This document shows positions 1-8,079 of a stretch of DNA of 64,000 nt, piece by piece (positions within the stretch are counted from its first letter, which is position 1; each line of letters begins with the position of its first letter). Made by a program: the position numbers and the translations under genes. The DNA comes from Blautia sp. (GTDB lineage: Bacteria > Bacillota > Clostridia > Lachnospirales > Lachnospiraceae), in the NCBI GenBank assembly GCA_017515325.1, contig JAFWGA010000057.1, positions 1-64,000 on the forward strand, given 5' to 3'. Under the pieces are notes generated by a model. It saw only the letters and a list, made by a program, of their open reading frames with translations, had not been told where the DNA came from and did not search any database.

Positions 1-2685
1 ATCTCCACTGCCAGAATAATCTCCATACCAAGTATGGATATCTACATGATCTATGCCTATATTGTCTGTTGCCGTCACTGTAAAACGACATAATGTATCA
101 GATAGAATTTCGAGGTTTCCTCCGGTAATAATAGGTGGCTCCTCATCTTGTTTTTTCCACATCGCATAAAGAGTTACATCAGCATTCGTCGTATAGCTTC
201 CACCTGCCGCATAGTTTGTTCCAGTACCATCAGCTTTTGTGTTCCATGACTGGAACGTGTAACCTGTAAGAGTAGGTTTTGTACTACTAAGGGTCAAATT
301 GTTATTGTAGTATTTAGTCTGGCTAGCAGGTACACCCGCACCTCCATTAGCATTAAAAGCTACAGTATACTCGGCTTGAACGAACTTCCATCTCTGATTA
401 GAACCCTCACCGTTGGGAAATTGAATTATTCTTGTTCCGTTAGAAGTCGTACCGCCATGGACATCTGCTGTTAGGCCATTGCATCTGGAAATAATAGCAT
501 ATAAGTTGTTTCCTTTTGAGATAATCGCCCATTGCTGTGCTATGGAACCATTATCTGTATGCAGCGCAATCTGCTGGCTAAATGATGAAACACCGTTTGT
601 CACATCCCAGCATTTCCCAGATGCCGCATGCTGAATCTTATAAAAGCCATTTGATAATTTGGTCAGATTGAAAGAATTGTACTGGTTCTGAGTGTCTGTA
701 GACCAGATTTGCAAACCCAGATTTTCTGTAATGTCCCCTGTGTCACCTGGTACATCTACTTCAACACTATCACTTAAGCCACTAATAAGCATATATCTTC
801 CATTAGCAATTGGCTGAGAAGGTTTGTATGGAATAAAAAGCCAAGATTCACCAGGTATATCCATATTAATATATTGATGAATATTGGTGCCGCCTGCAGC
901 CCTATTGTCTTCAGCAACAATAGATAAGCCACTACATTTCCCTTGTATACGATAGCCATCTCTACCGTTATTTGAAATAGCCCACCTCTGAGCATTAGAG
1001 CTATTTGAATTATATGCTTGTATATTTGCACCAGATCCAGCGCTTGCATTCGCAACATCCAGTGAAACTTCCGACCCTTTCTGTTTTATTGAATAAAACC
1101 CATCACTGCCATATGTAAGTGTCCACACATCATAAGATTGAGGGTCTTCTAATGTAGATATTGGTCCCGCAAGAGCAACATTAGTCCCATCATTTGCCGG
1201 TAGATCTGTCCCTACAATATCTAGATAATAAAGATCTGCTTTACTCCCAGAACAGGCTGTTGCCACTATATAATCTCCATCTGGAATGACACGACCATAT
1301 CCGGATGTCATTACTGATCCATTACAAGCATACTGAGATATCGCATAAATGCCTTCATTTCCCGACATGTCGTAACAGTAAATATGAGTAGCATATGTAC
1401 AGTCCAACTCATTTTTATGATCACTGTAGTTCACACGATAGTCTAGTTCCCATCCATTACCGGAAACCGTCCCTGCATTACCCCATATAATATCATCCTG
1501 ATCATCCCCGGAAGCATTTTTGTTCTCTAACGTCCAAGTGGGAAATTCTACTTCTCGTAATCCTACATTATCTCTTACAATGCAGTGGATATAGTATCCA
1601 TTTGCATCTATGTCATGGATATAAACATCTTCGATAGTTGGCGGAGTCGTATCATCTTTTATTTCTAAAGGTCCTTCCCATAATATCGTATTATCGCATA
1701 CACTATTCCCCCCCATATCAACAGCGTAAATAACAACGTTCTTTAAGCCACGTTGTGCAGGGTAAATTTCGCCTTCAAATCCATGATTAACACCAGGAAC
1801 ATTTTGGTAAGCTTCATTTACATCTGGTCGATAACCATTTGCTTCTAATATATATTCTTCAATATAATCTATATTAACTATTATTTGAAGATTTTCATAA
1901 TATGCATCTTCATCAAATGCCCATCCAGCTAAACATATTTTACCATCCTCGCAGCTAACCGAATCCACATGTCCTACGGGAGAATGCCCTTGATTGCTTT
2001 GATTTCCTTGATTACCTTGATTACCTGGATATCGAATAGAACAAATTGCGTGAACAATAATATTTGAATTGCCATCTCTACAATAATAGCCGCTATCATT
2101 ATTATACACATAGTCATACCATCTTACAACTCTTGTTGATGTCGTACCGCTACCTGTATTCCCTTCAGCGGTAATAAACCTGTTCCCATTTAGATCAGCT
2201 TCTACAATAAGCGCTATATGATCAGGCCCATCTGATATTCCTCCAGCTGTCTCTACAAGGACTATATCACCTGCTTTTGGCCTGCAGGCAGAAAGATTTG
2301 AAGTGATACTGGAAGAACGTCCACTATAAGTCCAGTTAGTCCATGAATAATATTCTCCATACACCCCGTTTTTCCATGTATTCCCTGTTAAAGTCGTGCT
2401 AGCCAAGCTATCATACGGAATATAATCATTAACATCGCATCCATATTGTGCATACACATTCTCCAACACATATCTTGCATAATACCCACACCAATTCTCT
2501 CCGCTTGGTAATCCTAAATCAGAAGCTTTCTTTCCAACTGTACCAGTTGTAAAAGAATCAATTGCTTCTGCAAATGTAGCTGCTTTTACAGATGAAATCC
2601 AATTTACACGTATTATTAGAAATAGTCCTATCATCGAAAATAACAAAATCATATTGAAGTATTTTTTTCTTGTCAAATAATTCAT
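1..2685 (-). CDS. Secreted multidomain CHAP amidase-like / ricin-lectin protein (3' end outside window)
   Basis: The reading frame is open from an ATG at 2685 (AGGAG ribosome site just upstream) to the window edge, giving 895 visible residues without a stop. A signal peptide (about residues 1-35, ending VKA) is followed by a CHAP-like papain-fold domain (45-210) with a Cys in NWCGYYARYV and a His in DHIALIVEA. Next come a GNQ-rich linker, a GWAFD...RPDV...GF module (226-340), a GBS-Bsp-like repeat (355-450), two ricin-type beta-trefoil stretches with QRWAI motifs (465-760), an InlB/Flg_new repeat with FNANGG...YTF (765-840) and the start of a second GBS-Bsp-like repeat. The likely role is an extracellular peptidoglycan- or glycan-binding cell-wall hydrolase; substrate is unknown. 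Any C-terminal anchor lies outside the window. Confidence 0.85.
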   Translation of the reverse strand, partial: MNYLTRKKYFNMILLFSMIGLFLIIRVNWISSVKAATFAEAIDSFTTGTVGKKASDLGLPSGENWCGYYARYVLENVYAQYGCDVNDYIPYDSLASTTLTGNTWKNGVYGEYYSWTNWTYSGRSSSITSNLSACRPKAGDIVLVETAGGISDGPDHIALIVEADLNGNRFITAEGNTGSGTTSTRVVRWYDYVYNNDSGYYCRDGNSNIIVHAICSIRYPGNQGNQGNQSNQGHSPVGHVDSVSCEDGKICLAGWAFDEDAYYENLQIIVNIDYIEEYILEANGYRPDVNEAYQNVPGVNHGFEGEIYPAQRGLKNVVIYAVDMGGNSVCDNTILWEGPLEIKDDTTPPTIEDVYIHDIDANGYYIHCIVRDNVGLREVEFPTWTLENKNASGDDQDDIIWGNAGTVSGNGWELDYRVNYSDHKNELDCTYATHIYCYDMSGNEGIYAISQYACNGSVMTSGYGRVIPDGDYIVATACSGSKADLYYLDIVGTDLPANDGTNVALAGPISTLEDPQSYDVWTLTYGSDGFYSIKQKGSEVSLDVANASAGSGANIQAYNSNSSNAQRWAISNNGRDGYRIQGKCSGLSIVAEDNRAAGGTNIHQYINMDIPGESWLFIPYKPSQPIANGRYMLISGLSDSVEVDVPGDTGDITENLGLQIWSTDTQNQYNSFNLTKLSNGFYKIQHAASGKCWDVTNGVSSFSQQIALHTDNGSIAQQWAIISKGNNLYAIISRCNGLTADVHGGTTSNGTRIIQFPNGEGSNQRWKFVQAEYTVAFNANGGAGVPASQTKYYNNNLTLSSTKPTLTGYTFQSWNTKADGTGTNYAAGGSYTTNADVTLYAMWKKQDEEPPIITGGNLEILSDTLCRFTVTATDNIGIDHVDIHTWYGDYSGSGD

Positions 2686-2753
2686 GTTTCTCCTTTCGGT
2701 ATCATTTACAGGAAGCTTCATAAAATTCCATCAAGATATAGATTGTTGTAAAC

Positions 2754-2771
2754 AGTAAACTTTACTTTGTC
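2754..2771. repeat. 18-bp repeat, copy 1
   Basis: These 18 bases are identical to 37170-37187, where they form one half of a 41-nt palindrome. Here only the half-site survives. It lies in the 400-bp gap between the secreted CHAP gene and the recombinase remnant. Confidence 0.5.
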
Positions 2772-2845
2772 TTTTGCTGCGCCGCATTTGCGCCGCCTCT
2801 GGCGGCATATTTCCTAAGCAAATCCGTGAGCATCCTGCCAGTGAC

Positions 2846-2882
2846 TATAGTCAACGACAAATTACATTTGTCGTTGACTATA
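2846..2882. other. Perfect 16-bp inverted repeat (hairpin)
   Basis: Arms 2846-2861 and 2867-2882 are exact reverse complements around a 5-nt loop. The hairpin overlaps the end of the recombinase remnant. It could be a transcription terminator (a short A-run follows on the plus strand, so T-run support is poor) or a mobile palindromic repeat. Its core (ACGACAAA...TTTGTCGT) resembles the palindrome at 37156-37196. Confidence 0.6.
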
Positions 2883-3088
2883 AAAAATCCGCCAGCATTT
2901 CGTAATCCAGCACTGAGAAATATAAACTGTCAGCAAACAGCCTTTTTTTCATAGTAAAATTGGAATAAAAGCCGCCAGCTGTCACGGTAGGATTTTATAG
3001 TATTTGAACGTTTTCCTTCCTCATCTGAAAGATAAGCGTTCAGCCAATGCTCAAGCATTTCGATGAGTATGGTTTGTTTTTTCATCAT
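2878..3088 (-). pseudogene. Tyrosine recombinase, N-terminal remnant (frameshifted, truncated)
   Basis: From an ATG at 3088 (or 3085) the frame reads about 52 residues typical of the SAM-like N-terminal domain of phage/transposon integrases (LEHWLNAYLSDEEG..SNTIKSYRDSW). It stops at 2930-2932. After a +1 shift at a run of A residues the similarity seems to continue (FADSLYFSVLDYEMLADFL), ending at 2878. The catalytic domain is absent. The start overlaps the stop of the upstream small gene (ATGA). It is a dead relic of a mobile element. The family call rests on motif memory for the N-terminal domain only. Confidence 0.6.
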
Positions 3089-3333
3089 ACCACCTCCTCG
3101 TATACATCGTTCCAGATATCATCATCCGGATAAATATCGACAGATGCATTATCAAACCGCCTGAGCTCATCAGAAAACATCTCCGCACTAAAAATCTGAT
3201 ATTTTTCCATTTCACGTAAACTGTTATGCCTCAGATATAACCTAAATTTCGCAAAATACTCATGTGCAAACATGACTACTTGCAGATCACCGTTGATGAA
3301 AGCCTGGAATATTTGAGAAAAATCGCGTAACAA
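3085..3333 (-). CDS. Hypothetical protein, 82 aa
   Basis: This short frame starts at a TTG (3333) and is open further upstream to a stop near 3381, but no ATG was found. It encodes an acidic protein with aromatic residues (QIFQAFINGDLQVVMFAHEYFAKF) and no recognised motif. It lies between the truncated ATPase and the recombinase remnant and overlaps the latter by a few bases, so it may be a degraded fragment of a longer gene. No function is proposed. Confidence 0.35.
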   Translation of the reverse strand: MLRDFSQIFQAFINGDLQVVMFAHEYFAKFRLYLRHNSLREMEKYQIFSAEMFSDELRRFDNASVDIYPDDDIWNDVYEEVV

Positions 3334-3391
3334 CAGTGCTGTTTCGGAACGGAGTTTACTCTTTTCCTCTCGACAAATAACACATGATCAT

Positions 3392-3805
3392 TTATGTATG
3401 AAGCCTTTTGCTGGTCTTGATCTCGTAAATCTCCTCCACGCTGTAGGGAAGCCCGTGGAGAGATTCCCGGCAGAAAATGACATAGTAGCTGTCTGTATGC
3501 CGGATGGTTGAAGCAAACGTGTGCGACGAAATGTATTCGGCATCCTCGTCAATGAAGACAATGCTATCATGTGTGTTTCCAAGCCGGGTCTGCCAGTCGG
3601 AATCAGCGTAAAGCGCAACGCATGGCTTATCGCAGACGATTTGAACACCGCTCCTGTCCTTCATCCTGGAATAGGCAGATACCAGATCAAAAAGCTTTGT
3701 TTTGCCCGTACCGCTGTTGCCCTGAACCACGGTGATATTACGAACCAGCTCAAAACTGTACCGAACCCTCTTGTCAGAGACTTTTACCGTATGCTTTCCT
3801 TTCAT
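3392..3805 (-). CDS. Short P-loop ATPase-like protein (probably truncated)
   Basis: The protein has 137 residues. A Walker A motif is visible at about residues 29-37 (GNSGTGKT) and a Walker B-like IVFIDED at about 82-88. It follows the DUF4869 gene after only 6 bp, and such ATPase/DUF4869 pairs recur in Clostridial mobile elements. The family members I recall are longer, and this one ends soon after LPYSVEEIYEI, so the C-terminal half is probably lost. The function of the pair is unknown; an ATP-dependent regulatory or defence role is only a guess. Confidence 0.6.
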   Translation of the reverse strand: MKGKHTVKVSDKRVRYSFELVRNITVVQGNSGTGKTKLFDLVSAYSRMKDRSGVQIVCDKPCVALYADSDWQTRLGNTHDSIVFIDEDAEYISSHTFASTIRHTDSYYVIFCRESLHGLPYSVEEIYEIKTSKRLHT

Positions 3806-3811
3806 GATTCC

Positions 3812-4249
3812 TCATACATACTCGCCCGCAAGCAGGACAAGCTCCCTCATACAATGCGCTATCTTCTTTTTGTTCATTACCCTGATTTTGAACTCTCCGT
3901 CACCAAAGTCCATGAGATGGCGGAGATTGACAACGACCTTCCTGGTCTCAGCTATCTTCAGCAGCCACTTGGCGCAATTGTCACCACATTTGGAGGCATT
4001 GAATACCTGATCCCTGACCTTGCTGATCAGGATCAGCGTCTTGACGCCGCCGGACAGCTGGATCGGTGAAATCGCACCGAGTACCGGGCTTTGAATCAGA
4101 TTTTCGCCAATCACTTCGGACTGATCCACATCACGGATCATTTCCACGGATAAAGGATCCGTGATCCATTGATCCCTGTAGGTATGCTTGAAATAGGTAG
4201 ATGTATCATAGATGGCATCCGGCATATCGCCAAACCAAATGTTCAGCAT
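3812..4249 (-). CDS. DUF4869 family protein
   Basis: The ATG at 4249 is preferred because AGGAGGG lies 5-6 bases upstream, giving 145 residues; the frame is open further upstream but reads a low-complexity Arg-rich extension. The features MLNIWFGDMPDAIYDTSTYF, DVDQSEVI, LSGGVKTL, CGDNCAKW and LRHLMDFGDG match what I recall of DUF4869 proteins. No catalytic signature is known for the family. It is placed directly before the short P-loop ATPase (6-bp gap), so the two are probably co-transcribed and act together. Confidence 0.7.
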   Translation of the reverse strand: MLNIWFGDMPDAIYDTSTYFKHTYRDQWITDPLSVEMIRDVDQSEVIGENLIQSPVLGAISPIQLSGGVKTLILISKVRDQVFNASKCGDNCAKWLLKIAETRKVVVNLRHLMDFGDGEFKIRVMNKKKIAHCMRELVLLAGEYV

Positions 4250-4356
4250 GATGTCCCTCCTGTTTTGAAATCGCCGCCCGGGAAAGCGCGGAAAGAGGCA
4301 TAAAGCCAAACCGCGCCTTCCGGTTGCAACCGCTCCGTCAATAGCCATTTGGGCGT

Positions 4357-4773
4357 TCACTCTACAACTACTATATCCACATAATACTCATCCAGGAACT
4401 TCTTAATGAACTTTTCACTGCAAACACGGTTTTCCCCGTCAGATATACGCATCATTTTGATCGGCCATTTCCTGGCGCGCGTGTTAAAGCCCCGGATCGC
4501 GTATCTCTGTCCGTCTTGTCCCATAAAGACACGGTTATACATTCCTGGTTTAAGACCTAGATGAGTAAATTTCCATACATCTACATCAAATTCATTTCTT
4601 GCAACATCCTCCGGATCACGACCGTTTGTTACGGTTAGTTTTGCAGAAAAGCGTTCTTCCAAAAACGTAATACTGCCTAATGAAATCGTCACATCATATT
4701 TTTCCTGCAGAGACTGTACGGCTTGATTAAAATCTTCCCGGAAAGCACGAAGTGTTTCCTTGTTTATTTCCAT
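4357..4773 (-). CDS. Phage/ICE-type hypothetical protein
   Basis: The start at 4773 is set by GGAGG seven bases before the ATG; 138 residues. It begins MEINKETLRAFREDFNQAVQ, followed by a region resembling small proteins of Clostridial phages and conjugative elements (early coiled stretch, then FNTRARKWPIKMMR near the C-terminus). No enzyme motif is visible. With the DUF4869/ATPase pair and the recombinase relic it marks 2.9-4.8 kb as degraded mobile DNA beside conserved chromosome. Confidence 0.5.
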   Translation of the reverse strand: MEINKETLRAFREDFNQAVQSLQEKYDVTISLGSITFLEERFSAKLTVTNGRDPEDVARNEFDVDVWKFTHLGLKPGMYNRVFMGQDGQRYAIRGFNTRARKWPIKMMRISDGENRVCSEKFIKKFLDEYYVDIVVVE

Positions 4774-4876
4774 GAGGCTACCTCCATGCACGCTGCAATT
4801 TTTCACCCTGTGTGGTGACCCAAGACACCCACAAACAGGGGCAATTTACCTGACAAAGCCAAGAGTATCTGCAGCT

Positions 4877-5437
4877 TCAGCTTTTCTTTAACCTGGACCA
4901 ATACTCCTCCAGCTGCTCTTTGAAAACAGCCACAAGCCGGTTCTCAGATATCCAGGATCTCCATTCTTCCATACTCGCGTATTTATCTGCCATACACAGG
5001 ATCATGGCCTCATTCGATGTGGGTGCCGGACCGGCTACCGGCCACATATGGGAAAGAATCATCTTCTCTGCGTCAGAACTCAGATCCGGAACCAGTTCTC
5101 TTGCAATCCTGGCGGATTCTCTGGGATGAGCCTTCCAGGAATCCACTCTGTCCTTATACTTGCTATCCCGGCCAACCATTCCCAGATCATGGCACAAAGC
5201 TGCCTGGATCAGATCCTTTTCCTTTACCTCAATCCCCTGGTTTTTGAGCTGACGGGAAAGCCATAAGCTCACCAGGCTGACCGTGATCGTGTGCTTAAAC
5301 ACCGTTCCATGCAAATGATGTGTCTCCGAGACAGCTTCCTGGAATACTTTGGAATCCAGGATATTTTTTCCATACAGAAAAATTGCTCTGCAGGCCTCGT
5401 CCACATCCACCAGGTTTTTCGGTTTCATTTCAGACAT
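4877..5437 (-). CDS. HD-domain phosphohydrolase
   Basis: The 186-residue protein carries an HD metal-binding domain. A first His lies in FKHTITVSLVS (about residue 49), the HD pair in ALCHDLGMVG (about 83-84), a further His in KAHPRESA and another in ILSHMWP. These residues bind divalent metals in metal-dependent phosphohydrolases. The substrate cannot be told from sequence; members act on nucleotides or cyclic dinucleotides. It is followed after 45 bp by cardiolipin synthase in the same orientation but reads after it (cls lies upstream), so co-transcription is possible. Confidence 0.8.
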   Translation of the reverse strand: MSEMKPKNLVDVDEACRAIFLYGKNILDSKVFQEAVSETHHLHGTVFKHTITVSLVSLWLSRQLKNQGIEVKEKDLIQAALCHDLGMVGRDSKYKDRVDSWKAHPRESARIARELVPDLSSDAEKMILSHMWPVAGPAPTSNEAMILCMADKYASMEEWRSWISENRLVAVFKEQLEEYWSRLKKS

Positions 5438-5482
5438 AATTTCATCTCCTCATCCCAAAGCCTAAAAGGCAGGGGCAGCAGG

Positions 5483-7048
5483 TCACATCATCGGTGCAAT
5501 GAATTTCATCAAACTACCCATGATCTTGTAATACAGCTTTTCCTTTCGGATCGTTTCCGGTGTAACCATCATACACTTTGACAGGGTTTCCTGGAAATCC
5601 CGCTCTATATCCAAGATGCAGGAGGTTTTGTACAGATATGACGCACATTCAAAGTGATGATAGAGGCTGCGGTAGTCCAGATTGATGGTACCCACCACCG
5701 CTTTGCAGTCATCACTGGTGAAAACCTTTGCATGGACAAATCCGGGTATGTATTCGTAGATCTTCACCCCTGCCTTCAGCAATCTCTTGTAATGGGATTT
5801 TGCCAGGGCATAAGCCAGTTTCTTATCCGGTATGCCTGGCAGGATCAATTTCACATCCACGCCTCGCTGCGCAGCGAACTTGAGCGCAGTCTCCATCTCC
5901 CCGTCCAGGATAAGATATGGTGTCATCACATGAACATACGTATTGGCCCGGTTCAGAATATCCATATACACCATCTCCCCGACTCGTTCACCATCCAGGG
6001 GACAATCCCCATAAGGAATCACATAGCCGTCAGAGGATTCGGGCACGGCCGGTATTTTGCTGATCCATGGCTCGAAAACAGGTACCTTTTCATCAATGTT
6101 CCACATCTGCAGGAACATCAGGGTAAAACTCCTGGCTGCTTCTCCCTTCACCATCAGACCGGTATCCTTCCAGTGCCCGAAGCGATTCTTCCGGTTGATA
6201 TATTCATCCGCCAGATTGACGCCTCCTGTGAAGGCCACCTGGCCATCGATCACCAGGATCTTCCGGTGATCCCTGTAATTATAATGAGAGGAAATTATGG
6301 GGACGATCGGGGAGAAGGCTTTCGCTTTGATACCCTGTTCGGCCAGCAGCTTCCAGTAATCCGGGGGTAGAGTGGAAACCTCCAGCATACCATCATACAT
6401 GACCCGCACATCCAGGCCGGCTGCCGCCTTTTCCGTCAGGATCTTCAGAATGCTTCCCCACATGCAGCCTTCATCAATGATAAAGAACTCCATGAAGATA
6501 GACTCTTCCGCTTTCTTCAGTTCCTCCAGCATGGAAGAGAACATATCTTCTCCGATGGGAAAATAGGTGGCCTTTGTCCTGTCATAAACCGGAAAACAGC
6601 CGCTCCTGTTCAGATATCGATCCAGATCATCCGTTCCGGAGGGATCATCGGAAAGCTCCTGCAAAACACTTTCCTTCTGTTCAATCGCTTTGGAGGTACT
6701 GGCAATCAGCAACCTGGCACGACGACTGAGGGCACGATGCCCGAAATTTGTCTGCGTAAAAACCAGCAGAGCCGCTCCGGTGATGGGCATGATGGCAATG
6801 ACAAGCATCCATGTCAGTTTTGCGGAAGAATCCATACCGCTGTTAAACAGATAGATCACACCGATGATAATCAACACTACGAGAAAGGTCATAAAATGGG
6901 GCAGCAAATCCCCCAGCCAGGAATAAAAGCTGATCACGATCAGAAGCTGCACCACCAAGAGAACCACAATGAGAAAGAATCGACTGAATAACAGGTGAAG
7001 CAGGTCTTTCTTTCTTGGCTCTGATAAATGTAATACTCTTTCATCCAT
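5483..7048 (-). CDS. cls: Cardiolipin synthase (PLD family)
   Basis: The 521-residue membrane protein begins with two hydrophobic segments (about residues 20-75) and has a third near 80-100. It carries two phospholipase-D HKD motifs, HRKILVID (about 260) and HAKVFTSDD (about 440), each followed by the usual N-containing strand (GGVNLADEY and GTINLDYRS). It joins two phosphatidylglycerol molecules to cardiolipin plus glycerol at the membrane. Length and layout match bacterial ClsA-type enzymes. The gene is separated from the patatin gene upstream by 27 bp, so the two lipid-acting genes are likely co-transcribed. Confidence 0.92.
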   Translation of the reverse strand: MDERVLHLSEPRKKDLLHLLFSRFFLIVVLLVVQLLIVISFYSWLGDLLPHFMTFLVVLIIIGVIYLFNSGMDSSAKLTWMLVIAIMPITGAALLVFTQTNFGHRALSRRARLLIASTSKAIEQKESVLQELSDDPSGTDDLDRYLNRSGCFPVYDRTKATYFPIGEDMFSSMLEELKKAEESIFMEFFIIDEGCMWGSILKILTEKAAAGLDVRVMYDGMLEVSTLPPDYWKLLAEQGIKAKAFSPIVPIISSHYNYRDHRKILVIDGQVAFTGGVNLADEYINRKNRFGHWKDTGLMVKGEAARSFTLMFLQMWNIDEKVPVFEPWISKIPAVPESSDGYVIPYGDCPLDGERVGEMVYMDILNRANTYVHVMTPYLILDGEMETALKFAAQRGVDVKLILPGIPDKKLAYALAKSHYKRLLKAGVKIYEYIPGFVHAKVFTSDDCKAVVGTINLDYRSLYHHFECASYLYKTSCILDIERDFQETLSKCMMVTPETIRKEKLYYKIMGSLMKFIAPMM

Positions 7049-7075
7049 AATAATATCTCCGCCCGATGTTCTCTT

Positions 7076-7978
7076 CTAACAAATCCCCAGATAGAGCCTG
7101 ATCCGATCCAGTGCCGCCAAACCATCATGCCATCCGAGCCAATAGAGAGCTCCGAGTTTTTCCATATCTCCTTCAAGCCGGGATACCGTGACCGGTTCAG
7201 AAGGCGACAGGCATAAAATCCTGCCGGATGCATGCAGCTTTTCCAGCTCATCACATTGCCGGTTGTAATCCTCTGAACTCACGGCAAGCTTTTGAGCAAA
7301 CTCCGGGTACTTTCGATAAGCTCTGATCGCAGCAGACGACTTCTTTGCCTCCTTGCGGTAAGCCCACTCTCTGGTCCGTATCACGATAATTTTCCTGAAA
7401 TCCTGATCCAGCGCCCAATGAAAGGGTATCTTACAGCTGCAGCCACCATCAAGATATGGGACTTTATCGATCATGACCATGGGAGAGATATAGGGCATCG
7501 TCGCAGAAGCCCGAATGGCCAGCATGATATCCCTGCATTTTCCCTTCTCAAAATAGGCGGTCTCTCCGGTCAGACAGTTTGTCGCCACAGCAATAAAACG
7601 TCTTTCCGACCGGTAAAACCTATCCTGGTCAAGGGGTTCAAGAATGCCCCTCTCTTCCGTAATGAATCCGACATCCACAGGACTATGGCTGTGAATCAGG
7701 GCTTTTAAACCGACATACCTGCTGTCATGTCTGAATCCAAGGTTGATCCTTGCCGCACGGCCAATCTGCCCCGAAACATAGCTCATGCCGCTAAGGGCAC
7801 CAGCAGATACACCGATCACACATTGCATATTTACATCATTAGTCATCAATGCGTCAAGAAATCCCTGCGTATATAGTCCGCGAAAGGCGCCGCCTTCCAA
7901 AACCAGACATCCTTCTGTCATTTGTTCCCCTGCGCTACCGTTGGGGATTTGCCCTAAACGAGAGTATACTGTTTTCAT
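7076..7978 (-). CDS. Patatin-like phospholipase
   Basis: The 300-residue protein has the oxyanion-hole Gly-rich loop GGAFRGLYTQG (about residues 30-40), the nucleophile elbow GVSAG (about 56-60) and the catalytic Asp in LDGGCSCKIPF (about 173). This Ser-Asp dyad hydrolyses acyl esters of lipids. The cytosolic YjjU/RssA-like group has this size. It lies directly upstream of cls, which suggests a role in membrane lipid turnover; substrate is not known. Confidence 0.9.
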   Translation of the reverse strand: MKTVYSRLGQIPNGSAGEQMTEGCLVLEGGAFRGLYTQGFLDALMTNDVNMQCVIGVSAGALSGMSYVSGQIGRAARINLGFRHDSRYVGLKALIHSHSPVDVGFITEERGILEPLDQDRFYRSERRFIAVATNCLTGETAYFEKGKCRDIMLAIRASATMPYISPMVMIDKVPYLDGGCSCKIPFHWALDQDFRKIIVIRTREWAYRKEAKKSSAAIRAYRKYPEFAQKLAVSSEDYNRQCDELEKLHASGRILCLSPSEPVTVSRLEGDMEKLGALYWLGWHDGLAALDRIRLYLGIC

Positions 7979-8079
7979 GATCCTTTTGCACCTTATCTGT
8001 GTTTATCCTGCCTCCTCGGTCAGACTGTAGCGGTCGGTCAGCAGCTCGCCGCAGCGCGGCTTCGAACGGGATCCGTATG

